The notes under the pieces: generated by a model
What the model was told of the DNA's origin: nothing
Databases searched by the model: none
Seen by the model: the letters and a program-made list of their open reading frames with translations, nothing else
Translations under genes and position numbers: made by a program
Shown here: positions 31,324-41,100 of the stretch, piece after piece
How the letters are laid out: every line of letters starts with the position of its first letter
Numbering within the stretch: the first letter of the stretch is position 1
Assembly (NCBI RefSeq): GCF_009765215.1
Contig: NZ_VLNV01000001.1
Location: 682,001 to 746,000 of the forward strand
Direction of reading: 5' to 3'
DNA: 64,000 bases
From: Lysobacter prati
GTDB lineage: Bacteria; Pseudomonadota; Gammaproteobacteria; Xanthomonadales; Xanthomonadaceae

Positions 31324-34300
31324 TCAGAACTTGTAGCGCACCCCCAGCATGTAGCGCGCGCTCTGGTCGACCAGCTTGATCATCTGCTTGTCGGAACGAC
31401 CGTGCCAGCGCACGTCCTCACCGGTCAGGTTGATCGCCTCGAAGCTGGCGGACCAATGGTCATTGAAATCGTAGCCCACGTTCATGTCCCACTGGTCGTA
31501 TTCCTCGACGTAATGGGGGTTGCGGTTGGAACCGTTCTGGTTGGCCAGGATCAGGTACTCGTCACGCCAGTTCCAGGCCAGGCGGACCGACCAGCCGAAC
31601 TTCTCGTACATGAACATCACGTTGGCCGTGTCGCTCAGGCCCAGCAGTGCGAACTGGTCGCGCTCGATCACCGTGTCGTCAAAGGCGACGTCGCCCTGCA
31701 CCAGGGTGTAGTTCGCGAAGATGCCGAAGCCGGACTCGCCGAAGAAGTACTGGCCACCCATTTCCCAACCGTGCAGGTTGGCGTCGTTCTGGTTGATCGG
31801 CTGGTTGACGTCGAACTCGTACAGCGGATCGTCGGCCTCGCCCACCAGGTCGTAGGTGTTCTCCATCTGCAGCGACTGCGCCGAGCTGCCGTTGTAGGCC
31901 GCCAGGCCGCCGGTCTCGGGATTGCGCAACATCGCCAGGGCCGCGAACAGCGCCGTGTCGTTTGCCGAGCAAGCCTGGGAGACGTCTTCGCCGGCGGCGC
32001 CGACCTGCGCGGCACACGTCGGGCTGGTCAGGAAGGCCAGGGCCGCCTGCGCATCCGGTCCGGAGGTGGGATCGGTCAGCCCGTACAGCGGCTGGCGGAC
32101 CACCGAGGTGCCGAGGAAGTTCTTCACGTCCTTGTTCCAGAACGTCACCGAGATGAAGCTGGCGTCGGCGAAGTACCACTCAACCGCAAGGTCGAGGTTG
32201 TCCGATTCCAGCGGATCCAGCATCGGGTTCTGCGCTTCGCCGTTGGCACGGTTGGACGGGTTGATCAGGATCGAACCGAACGGCTGGTTCGGCGTCGGAC
32301 CCGCGTAGAGATTGCCGTAAGGCGCGCGCGCGATGGTCTTGCTGAACGATGCGCGGCCCTTGATCTCGTCGGTGAAGTCGAGCGCGAAGTCCAGGTTCGG
32401 CAGGACGAAGTCGTAGCTGTGCGTTTCGCTGAAGGGCACCTGCTCGTCACCGCGAATGATGCGGAAGTCGTTGTTCGCCTGCCACTGGATCGCGGTGGGC
32501 AGGGCGACTTGCGACGTCGAGGTCAGGTACGTCTTCTCGTAGCGCACACCGATGCGGGTGTGGGTCGGGAAGCCGCCCAGCGTGCCTTCCAGATCAACCT
32601 GGCCGTACACCGCGTCGGTGTCTTCCTTCACCCGGTTGTCCGCTGCCAGCTGCGGGTTATAGCGGGTGGCCGCCCCGTAGAAGTCACCGGCCCACAGGGC
32701 ACCGGCGGTGGCACTTCCGTACCATGCCTGGCGGGCCGCACCGGGAGCGCTGAAGTCGTCGAACATGCCGACGATGTCGATCGGGCGGATCAACTCCTGC
32801 AGGCCCGGTTCGTTGCCGGTGTTGGCCACGCCCCAGTCACCCAGGGTCGAGTAGGCCTCGGTGGCCTGCTTGCGCGTCATCGTCGTTTCCGACGAATCCA
32901 CGCCGAACTGGAAGCGACCGTCGTCGAACACGTACTCGCCGTCGATGCGACCCTGCTTGATCTGGGTCTCCTGGCGCTGGTAGTTGATGCGCAGCACCTG
33001 CGAGCCGATCTGCTCGGGCGGGAAGTCCGGGTTCAGCGTGCCACCGGTACCGGCAATCGCAGAGGCCGAGTTCGGGAACCAGGTGCGTGCGCCGATCGGC
33101 AGACCGGTGTTGAACGAAAGCTCCTGCGCCCAGTTGCCGCCGCAGTACGGACCCACGGTGCAGTTGTTGGTGCCGGCGATGCTGAAGAACGTGGAGCCAC
33201 CGCCGGTGACCGGATCGTTGGGCACGCTCTCGGAGGTGGTGTCATGCGCGTCGAACGTCAGGCGGAAGCGGTCGGTGACGTCCCAGGCGGCGTTGAAGCC
33301 CAGCGAGTCGAGCTTGTACTCCTGCTCCGAGCGCTGCTGCTCGAATCCGAAGTCCTTGGTGCCGACGATGTCGCGGATGAAGATGGGCGTGGCCACCGAC
33401 TGGCCGGTGTCGAACGTGAGGTCGGTGAAGCTGTTGGCGCGTTGCAGCCAGATGGTCTGCTCGGCGCGGTTTTCGGTGATCTCGTTGGACGAGTAGGTGT
33501 AGTCGAGGGTGAACGTCAGCGCATCGGTAGGCGCGAACTGCAGCACGGCCTGGCCGTTGATGCGCTCGCGTTCGAAGTCCGCGAACGCATAGCGCAGATC
33601 GTTCGGCATGCCGTACAGCTGGCCGATCGCCGGCGCATTGGTCACCGTCGCATCCGGACGCAGGGCCGCCTCGGTGCCGGTCCAGCGCTGCATGTTCCAG
33701 GCGTTCTCGGTGGACTGCACCGAACCGCCGTGGCGCTTCTGGTAGCTCGCCGAGAGGCCCACACCCCAGGTCTTGTCGTCGTTGCTGTAGCTGAAGATGC
33801 CGGACACTTCCGGCGTGATGTCGGTGTCGAACGGCTGTGATTCGTCGTACACCGCCTTGGCGCCGGCCGTGGCGACAAGACCCTGGTGGTTGAACGGACG
33901 ATCGGTTTCGATGTCGATGGTCGCGCCGATGCCGCCGCTGGGGACGTTGGCCTGTCCGGTCTTGAAGACCTGCAGCGTGGTGATCGCTTCCGACGCCAGC
34001 TGCGCGAAGTTGAACGCGCGCGTGCCGCCGTCGACGCCGCCGATCGGCACCTGGCCGGGCGCGCCGAAAGCATCCGCACCAGGAATGGTGCGCCCGTTGA
34101 GGGTGACCATGTTGAACTGCGGGCCGAAGCCGCGCGCGGTAACCTGCGCACCTTCGCCGTCGCGTCGTTCGATCGAGATGCCGGTGATGCGCTGCAACGA
34201 CTCGGCAAGGTTGGTGTCCGGGAACTTGCCCAGATCCTCGGCGCTGATCGCATCGACGATGCCGGCGGAATTGCGCCTGATCTCCATCGACTGATTGAGG

Positions 34301-34545
34301 CTGTTGCGCATGCCGGTGACCGTGACCGTATCCAGCGTCGTGGCCTGGTCCGACGACGACTGCGCGGTCGTGGCCTGGGCCGCCGCCGTCTGCGCAGTCG
34401 TGGTCTGCGCGATGGTTGTCGGCGCGGCAGTCGCTGCGGCAGCGTCCTGCGCGTAGGCCGGATTGATGACCAGCACGCCACCGACGAAGGTGAACATCGC
34501 AGTGGACTTGAAGCGCTTCTTGAACTGCTTAGACATCTGGCTCAT
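31324..34545 (-). CDS. TonB-dependent receptor
   Basis: A 1073-residue outer-membrane active transporter. The signal peptide ends at NPAYAQ, followed by an unusual alanine/threonine/glutamine-rich spacer of about 35 residues before the TonB box (TLDTVTVTG). The plug (DAISAEDLGKFPDTNLAESL, split by family pattern; VTARGFGPQFN) and 22-strand barrel follow, ending with phenylalanine. It belongs to the large Xanthomonas/Caulobacter receptors often tied to carbohydrate uptake. GGGAGGA precedes the ATG. A LacI-type palindrome lies about 310 bases upstream; cargo is unknown. Confidence 0.93.
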   Translation of the reverse strand: MSQMSKQFKKRFKSTAMFTFVGGVLVINPAYAQDAAAATAAPTTIAQTTTAQTAAAQATTAQSSSDQATTLDTVTVTGMRNSLNQSMEIRRNSAGIVDAISAEDLGKFPDTNLAESLQRITGISIERRDGEGAQVTARGFGPQFNMVTLNGRTIPGADAFGAPGQVPIGGVDGGTRAFNFAQLASEAITTLQVFKTGQANVPSGGIGATIDIETDRPFNHQGLVATAGAKAVYDESQPFDTDITPEVSGIFSYSNDDKTWGVGLSASYQKRHGGSVQSTENAWNMQRWTGTEAALRPDATVTNAPAIGQLYGMPNDLRYAFADFERERINGQAVLQFAPTDALTFTLDYTYSSNEITENRAEQTIWLQRANSFTDLTFDTGQSVATPIFIRDIVGTKDFGFEQQRSEQEYKLDSLGFNAAWDVTDRFRLTFDAHDTTSESVPNDPVTGGGSTFFSIAGTNNCTVGPYCGGNWAQELSFNTGLPIGARTWFPNSASAIAGTGGTLNPDFPPEQIGSQVLRINYQRQETQIKQGRIDGEYVFDDGRFQFGVDSSETTMTRKQATEAYSTLGDWGVANTGNEPGLQELIRPIDIVGMFDDFSAPGAARQAWYGSATAGALWAGDFYGAATRYNPQLAADNRVKEDTDAVYGQVDLEGTLGGFPTHTRIGVRYEKTYLTSTSQVALPTAIQWQANNDFRIIRGDEQVPFSETHSYDFVLPNLDFALDFTDEIKGRASFSKTIARAPYGNLYAGPTPNQPFGSILINPSNRANGEAQNPMLDPLESDNLDLAVEWYFADASFISVTFWNKDVKNFLGTSVVRQPLYGLTDPTSGPDAQAALAFLTSPTCAAQVGAAGEDVSQACSANDTALFAALAMLRNPETGGLAAYNGSSAQSLQMENTYDLVGEADDPLYEFDVNQPINQNDANLHGWEMGGQYFFGESGFGIFANYTLVQGDVAFDDTVIERDQFALLGLSDTANVMFMYEKFGWSVRLAWNWRDEYLILANQNGSNRNPHYVEEYDQWDMNVGYDFNDHWSASFEAINLTGEDVRWHGRSDKQMIKLVDQSARYMLGVRYKF

Positions 34546-35088
34546 TGCGAAGTCCTCCCATCAGAAGGGGAACCATCCATTGCCGTATCCACGGCACGAC
34601 GCCCAGCTGTCGCCTGCACCAAGGACGCCCACAGAACGTGGCACCGAAACCGACTCATATGGTCTTACCCCCTCAACTTCGATCGATGGATGTATTGCCC
34701 TTGGAGGGCACCTGCAGGCCCGCGCCTGCTACTTCAAACGAGCGTTCAATCAACCGCCCGAACAGCACCGCTAATGGCTTGGCACTTCTGTTTCGATTCC
34801 AGTCCGCGTGGGTCGGTGGCGTTTCGGTGGACCTCCAGGTAGCCGCTGGTAGTGATAGCGCTATCATCTGGATCGAGACTAAACATTAAGTTTCCATACA
34901 TGTCACCGTGCAGTGCAGCAAAATTTGGCTAGGAATTCGCCACATTAGGAACAGCAGGGGCCCGCCCGACGTGCTCGAGAAAGTTTCATCCGTAACCAGC
35001 CCCCATGCCTTCACACGCCCTTCCCTTTTGCAGGGAGCGCTATCAGCCGCGTACGTCGTGCGGTGACCAAACAGGCCACCCGGCCCGG
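34546..35088. other. 543-base intergenic region upstream of the TonB receptor
   Basis: No convincing gene is seen on either strand. It holds the long leader of the TonB receptor transcript, a perfect palindrome at 34853-34866, an A+T-rich stretch at 34867-34930 that could hold the promoter, and the 3' flank of the marC-like gene. No obvious terminator for marC was found. Confidence 0.7.
34853..34866. promoter_or_regulatory. LacI-type operator palindrome TGATAGCGCTATCA
   Basis: A perfect 14-base palindrome with the central CG step flanked by symmetric arms, the form recognised by LacI/GalR-family repressors of sugar-uptake genes in gammaproteobacteria. It lies 308 bases upstream of the TonB receptor start, next to A+T-rich DNA. 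No LacI-family gene is in the window. Confidence 0.65.
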
Positions 35089-35745
35089 TCAACTCGCGGC
35101 AGGTCCGCCCAGCAGGACCCCGTAGGACTGAAGGAACTCCACCGTTCCGTGGAAGATCAGTCCGCCCCCCATCGCCGACACGAAGAAGCCCACGATCCTG
35201 GTCACGGCGTCGACGCCTTGCGGACCGATCTTGCCCAGGATCTTCTTGGCGTAGATCAAGGAAACATAGGTGCACAGCACGGCCGCGGCGATCGCGGCGA
35301 CCACGACGGCGAACGAGACGACCAGGTGGTCTGACTTGCGAACCAGGGAAGTCAGCCCGATCACCGTGGCGATCACGCCGGGTCCGAACATGATCGGCAT
35401 GGCCAGGGGAATGAAGGAGACATCGCCGCCATTGCCCTTCCCGCCCGACAGCATGCTGTTCGGGCTGGGCGAAAACAGATCGAAGCCGATCCGCATCAGG
35501 ATCACGCCGCCGACCACGCGCACCATGCTCAACGGCACCCCGAACAAGCGCAGCAGGACGTTGCCGAACACTAGGAAGAACAGGCACAGCAGCAGGACGT
35601 TGATGCACGCCTTGCGCGCGGTGGCGCGACGCTCGTCATCGCCCTTGCCATCCATCAGGCTGAGGAACACCGGGATGGCTTCCAGCGGGTTGATGATCGC
35701 CAGCAAGGTCGTGAACAGGCTGAAGAAGAGCGTGGCGTCTGCCAT
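35089..35745 (-). CDS. MarC family integral membrane protein
   Basis: A 218-residue protein with six membrane helices and family motifs LLAIINPLEAIPVFLSL near the N-terminus and PLAMPIMFGPGVIATVI in the middle. MarC proteins (UPF0056) are of unsettled function; a link to multiple antibiotic resistance was not upheld, and some relatives were reported as amino-acid transporters. The ATG at 35745 gives normal family length; the longer upstream frame has no membrane-protein character. The gene is divergent from the JetABC operon. Confidence 0.88.
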   Translation of the reverse strand: MADATLFFSLFTTLLAIINPLEAIPVFLSLMDGKGDDERRATARKACINVLLLCLFFLVFGNVLLRLFGVPLSMVRVVGGVILMRIGFDLFSPSPNSMLSGGKGNGGDVSFIPLAMPIMFGPGVIATVIGLTSLVRKSDHLVVSFAVVVAAIAAAVLCTYVSLIYAKKILGKIGPQGVDAVTRIVGFFVSAMGGGLIFHGTVEFLQSYGVLLGGPAAS

Positions 35746-36029
35746 CGGCGTCAGCGATTCCCGGCGCCCTCGGTCCGGGCACACCGGCTGGGAGTCTTGG
35801 CGCGCGGCGATCACGGCGACGTGAGCAATGCGCCGGGAGTGCCGCACCGCGTGACTAAATATCAATAACTTAAGTGACATATCGCAGGTAATACCTCTCC
35901 GGGGAGGCGTGCCGATTCCCACCTATCCCTCGCCGGGATACATTTCCCTGCGCGTGGCGCCCGACCTTCAGGCGGCGGCCCTGCGCAAGGACCCAGCTAG
36001 AGCAACCAAGATCGGCATCGGAGCGTTTT

Positions 36030-37469
36030 TTGACTGAGTACAGTTCGCCGGCGCCGCCGCTGTTTGCTGTTGTTCCCGACGGTCTCTTCGGACCCCTCGC
36101 CTCTTCCAACCGACTCCACTACTGGCGCCTGCTGTGCCAGCTGTTCGCGGAGTTCTTTGGCCCCGACGCACCGATGCCACCCAGTGTCGGCTTCCCGCGT
36201 CGCGAGATCACCTCGGCCATCGAGCGCTACCTGCTGACCGACGACCCGTGGGAGGACGACGGCGCGGCACCCGACGCACCGCTGGCCATGCGCGCCAACG
36301 CCATCCACGAGCGCTTCCGCGCCGCCGGCTGGCTGCGCCAGGAGCGCGTAGGCGCGCGCGAAATGGTGTCGATGACGCATGCTGTGGCGCAGCTGCTGTC
36401 GACGCTGATGGATTTCGCCGAGCGCGGACCGGCCTTCTTCGGCGCCAAGGTGCGCTCGATCGAGTTGCAGCTGCAGCAGGTCGTGGCCGGCAATGCCGGC
36501 GGCGACACTCTGGATGAGGCCGCCGAGCAGTCGCGTCAGCTGTTGTCCTATGTCTCGGCGATCAGCGTGCAGGTCCGCGACCTGATGCCGGAGCTGATCA
36601 AGGCCGAGAGCACCGCCCAGTTCGCCCGCCAGCTGTTCGAGCGCTATGTCGGCGAGCTGTTCGTCGGCGACTACGCCCAGCTCCACAACGCCGACCATCC
36701 CCTCGCCCGCCGCACCGCGATCCTGACGATGGTGCGCGAGATCGAGCAATCCGAGGTGCGCGGCCAGCTCGTTGACTGGTACACCGAGCGCGCAACCGGG
36801 GGTGACCGCGTCCGCGCCGAGCAGCGCCTGCAACGCAGTCTTCGCCGGCTGTACGAGATCGATCGCATCGACGAGTACCTAGCGCGTCTCGACGACGACA
36901 TCCGCCAGGCCAACCGTCGCGCGCTGGCGTTCCTCGACTACCGCCTGCGCGCACCGGACAAGCTCGATGTATTGCTGCGCCGCGCCTGCCGCGGCGTGCT
37001 CGAGGCACCGCAGGACGCCCTGCGCTTGCCAGTTGCGCCCGGTCCGCTGATGGATGAGCAGCGCCTGCGCGCGCCACAGCAACGGCCCAAGCCCATCCCG
37101 CGCACCGCCAACACCAGCCGCGAGCCCACGCCCGAGCAGCTGGCGCGACTGAACCTGCTGCGGCAGATGACGCGCGCGCGCCTGGTCAAGCCCGAGGACC
37201 TGCTGCGCTACGTCGACCGTCACCTCGGTGCCGCCGACAGCATCGATTCCGAGGCTATGGAAATCGCCGGCATCGCGGATTTCCGCGCCTACCAGACACT
37301 TGTCACGCTCGCGCTGCGCAGCCGCCGCCAGGGCGGCCTGCGCCGCGACGACCCGATCCACCGGATGCTGCGCGGATTCCGCATCCAGCTGCGCGATGGC
37401 GAGCAGACCGCCAACGCCTTCCTGGAATCGCCACGCTTCGTCCTGCATCGCACAGGGACATCCTCATGA
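36030..37469 (+). CDS. jetA: JetA-like (MksF-like kleisin) subunit of a Wadjet-type SMC system
   Basis: A 479-residue protein resembling JetA of Wadjet anti-plasmid systems and MksF, the kleisin that bridges SMC heads. The N-terminal half has a winged-helix-like block (LFGPLASSNRLHYWRLLCQL, then ERYLLTDDPW) followed by long helices (VRSIELQLQQVV, QSRQLLSYVSAISVQVRDLM), and a proline-rich linker at about 345-370 precedes a C-terminal helical domain. The TTG start at 36030 has GGAG six bases upstream. The next two genes follow at 10 bases and by overlap. Assignment rests on gene order plus sequence pattern. Confidence 0.8.
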   Translation: MTEYSSPAPPLFAVVPDGLFGPLASSNRLHYWRLLCQLFAEFFGPDAPMPPSVGFPRREITSAIERYLLTDDPWEDDGAAPDAPLAMRANAIHERFRAAGWLRQERVGAREMVSMTHAVAQLLSTLMDFAERGPAFFGAKVRSIELQLQQVVAGNAGGDTLDEAAEQSRQLLSYVSAISVQVRDLMPELIKAESTAQFARQLFERYVGELFVGDYAQLHNADHPLARRTAILTMVREIEQSEVRGQLVDWYTERATGGDRVRAEQRLQRSLRRLYEIDRIDEYLARLDDDIRQANRRALAFLDYRLRAPDKLDVLLRRACRGVLEAPQDALRLPVAPGPLMDEQRLRAPQQRPKPIPRTANTSREPTPEQLARLNLLRQMTRARLVKPEDLLRYVDRHLGAADSIDSEAMEIAGIADFRAYQTLVTLALRSRRQGGLRRDDPIHRMLRGFRIQLRDGEQTANAFLESPRFVLHRTGTSS

Positions 37470-37479
37470 AGGACGCTGC

Positions 37480-38136
37480 ATGAAACGCTCATGGACCACG
37501 TTGAGCCAGCTCTCCGGCGGCATGTACACGCCGCAGGATTTCGAGCGCACGGCCTACCGCCTGGTCACCGAACAGGTGCTCTACAGCGCCGACCGCAAGT
37601 CGCGCAACGCCTACCACCTGGTGGAAACCTACCTGGCCGATTTCGCCGCCGCACTGGAACCGCTGGGCATCCGCCTGGAGCGCAACGCGCACTTCCGCTA
37701 TGTCACCGCCCTGCCCGCGCACGGCGAAGGCACCGCGGTGAGCCTGGACGAGACGCTGCTGATCCTCGTCCTGCGCCAGCGCTACGACGAGGCGATGCGG
37801 CAGGGACAGGTGGAAGACCACGGCGACGTGCTGGTGGAACTGCCGGAGCTACAGGAGGCCTACCAGTCGCTGACCGGCCGCGAGCTGCCCGAGACCGGCG
37901 CGCTGCGCAGCCAGTTGCGCGCGCTCAAGCGCTGGTCGGTGTGCCGGACCACCGAATGCGACCCGGGTGACCCGCAACCCTTCCGCATCCTGGTGCGGCC
38001 GGCGATCGTCGAGATCGTCGGCGCGCAGTGGCTGCAACGCCTGGACCAGCACAACACCACGGACGACGGCGCGGTCATCGACACCGACCACGCCGGCAGC
38101 GAGCAAGCCATGGAGCCCGACGATGTATCAGCTTAA
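37480..38136 (+). CDS. jetB: JetB-like (MksE-like, DUF4194) subunit
   Basis: A 218-residue KITE-type protein: tandem winged-helix content with YRLVTEQVLYSADRKSRNAYH and a central acidic VSLDETLLILVLRQRYDEA, typical of DUF4194/MksE. Such proteins dimerise and bind the kleisin near the SMC heads. The ATG is preceded by AAGGA. A tail of about 25 acidic residues (HNTTDDGAVIDTDHAGS) lies beyond the usual domain. Its stop lies 14 bases inside jetC, so expression is coupled. Confidence 0.82.
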   Translation: MKRSWTTLSQLSGGMYTPQDFERTAYRLVTEQVLYSADRKSRNAYHLVETYLADFAAALEPLGIRLERNAHFRYVTALPAHGEGTAVSLDETLLILVLRQRYDEAMRQGQVEDHGDVLVELPELQEAYQSLTGRELPETGALRSQLRALKRWSVCRTTECDPGDPQPFRILVRPAIVEIVGAQWLQRLDQHNTTDDGAVIDTDHAGSEQAMEPDDVSA

Positions 38137-41100
38137 GCGCGCCCACCTCGTCCAGTTCTTCCTGTTCCAGGCGCAGACGCTCGAGCTGGACCTGAGCACG
38201 GCGATCATCGCGCCCAACGGCGCCGGCAAGAGCGCGCTGCTGGACGCGTTGCAGATCGTCATGCTCGGCGGCGACCGCAACCAGATCCGCTTCAACGCCC
38301 AGGCCGGCGGAAGCCACCGCGCCCGCACGATCCGCGACTACTGCCTGGGCGTGTACCGTTCCGGCGACGACGGCCGCGACCGCGAAACCGCCACGACCTA
38401 CCTGAGCCTGGTGTTCGAAGACCAGGACAGTGGCGAGACGCTGACCGCCGGCATCGCCCTTGCCGCGTCGGCGGCCGAGCCCGACCACCGCATCAACGGC
38501 CTGTACCTGCTGCCGCGCGTGGCGCTTTCGCTCGACGACCATCTGGAAATGGTCAAGGGCGAGCAGCTGCCGCAGGAGTGGTCGCGCTTTCGCGAACTCA
38601 TCGCACAGCGCTGCAAGGCCGCCGGCAGCAAGGCCGAGCTGCACAGCAGCAGCGACCGCTTCGTCAAGGACCTGTTGTTCCGGCTGCGCCCTGGCCCGAC
38701 CGCGCAACTGGACGCGGTGGCCTATCGCAAGGCCTTCCAGAACGCCCTCAACCTGCAGCGCGTCAGTGACGTCGATCTGTTCGTGCGCACGCTGGTCGCC
38801 GAGGAGCGCCCGACCGAGATCGGCAAGTTCCGTGCACTGCTCGATGGGTTCCGCCTGATCAAGGAGAAGATCGAACAGGTCGCACGCCGGATCGACGAAG
38901 CCGAACAGGTCGAACAGCAGTACAAGAAGGTGTCCCAGCAGGCGACGCGGGCGGCGTCGTACCGCGCCCTGGGCGCCGAGTACCAGCGCGATCTCCATTC
39001 CGAGCGCGTCGATGCCGCCGAGCAGACGCTGGCGACTTCGCACGAATCACTGCGCGGCAAGCGCCTCGCCCTCGCCCAGGCCCGCAGCGACCGCGAGAAC
39101 GCGCGCCTGGCCGCGGAAGAGGCCGGCAAGCGCCTGCAGGGCACGCGCGGCTACCACGAGCAGGCCTCGTTCGAGCAGCTCGCCGCGCCCTACCAGGAGG
39201 AACTTGGGCGCCTGAAGAAGGAACTCATGCGCAGCGCCGGCTTCGTCCGCGACCAGCTGCAGGCGGCCGCAAAACTCGGCCTGCCCGGCGTCGATGCCCA
39301 CCTGCTCAAGAGCGCAGTCGCGCCATGGCAGGCGCTGTACGACCAGCTGGCCGCGCTGGTCGCCGATGCCGACATCCTGGTCTCGCCCGAAGCCCTGCAC
39401 GACGAGCTGCGCCAGGCCATCGAGCATGCCGCGCCGATCATCGCCGCAGTGACCGCATACGAGCGCGAACGCCACAACGCCCTCGACCAGGCTCGACAGA
39501 ATGCATTGACCGCGCGCCAGAACCTGGCCCGCCTCAATGCCGGCCAATCCGAGCTGCGCCCGGACGTGGCCCGCATGATGAGCTACCTCGCTGATGCCGG
39601 CGTCGAAGCGCGGCCGGTCTGCGACCTGGTGCAGGTGACCGACCCTGCATGGCAACGCGCGATCGAAGGCTACCTGCGCAGCCATGTCGAAGCGCTGCTG
39701 ATCGCACCCGAGCACGAAGAGCAGGCCGTGCGCCTGTACCGCTCGCTGCAGGGCGCGCGTTCGGTCTACGGGGTCAAGCTGGCCCTGTGCAGCCATGCGC
39801 GGCAAACCCGTGGCGATGCTACGCCGGCAGCCGGCCAGGTCTCGGCCCTGCTCGCCGGCGACAACGACGACGCCCTCGCCTATCTGCGGCGCCAACTGGG
39901 CGACCTGCGTTGCGTCGCCACTGAGGCCGAAGTCGTGCGCAGCCGCCATGGCCTGAGCAATGACGGCCTGGTCGCCAAGGGCGGCGGCGTGGAGCGACTG
40001 CGCCTGCCTGCCGCCAGCGAACTGAAGATCGGCGCCTCCAGCAGCCGCGAGCGGCAGAAGCTGCTGCGCGAGGAACTCGACGCGGCCGAACGCCGCATCG
40101 GCGAACTGGAATCGCAATGGCGCCCGGTGCATGCAAGCGCCACCGGCCTGGCCCGTATCGGCAACGCCGATGACATGGCACGCGACGCCCACGAGCTGCT
40201 GCTCAAGCACCGCCAGGCCGCCGCCCGTTACCGCTCCCTGAAAGACAACCAGGAGGCGGCGAGCGATCCCGACCTGATCCGCCTGAGCGAACAGGCGCAC
40301 GAATCCGAGCGCCGCCGGCAGGAATTCGAAGCCCTGGTCGAACGCCTGGTCGGCGAAGAAGCCGTGGCCACCGGCAAGTGCGCCGAAGCCGAGGCCTCAC
40401 TGCAAGCGCTGGGCGAACAAAGCGATGCCATCGCCCGTCGGGCCAGCGAGGCTTTCTCGCATGCCGATGTCGACGCCAACCTGGTCGAGCACCAGCGCGA
40501 GGAGCTCGACGCCAAGGTCGCCGAGCTCGCCGACCGCCTGCAGCGCTGCCAGAACCGCGCCGACGAGAGCGATCGCGTCCTAAATAGCCTGCTGCCCGAG
40601 GCCTGGCGCGGACTGGCCCAGTACGGCAAGGACCATGGTCTGTTGCTCGACATGGAGCCGGGCCAGTGGCGACAGGCCAACGCGCTGCTGCACAAGGAAA
40701 TCGATCACCTCAAGGGCACCGAACTGGTCCAGCACCAGGCCGCCGCCGACGAGGCCTACACGACCGCAGTGGAGACCTTCCGCTCCAACGTCGCCTCGGC
40801 GCTCTACGACAACTTCACCCGCCTGCGGCACCAGATCAACACGCTCAACCGCACGCTGCAGCGCAGTCCTGCCTTCTCCAACAACGAGCGCTACCAGTTC
40901 AAGTACGACGTCGCCCCGGAGTTCCGCGACCTGCACCGCTTCATCAACAAGGCGGCCGATGTCGGGCAGACCGACACCCTGTTCGGCAGCGCCGGCGAAG
41001 TCCCCGCCGCGTTCCGCGACATCATCGAGGACAAGGTCGGCAGCAAGGGCGCGGGCACGACCTCGCCATTGGACGACTACCGTCGCTTCTTCAGCTTCGA

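Noticed and set aside
31402-33840. An 812-codon plus-strand frame opposite the TonB receptor
   Set aside because: Valine/arginine/glutamine-rich shadow with no family pattern; the minus-strand receptor is certain.
34546-35088. Short frames in the region upstream of the TonB receptor
   Set aside because: None has a good start signal or recognisable composition; the region reads as regulatory and leader DNA.
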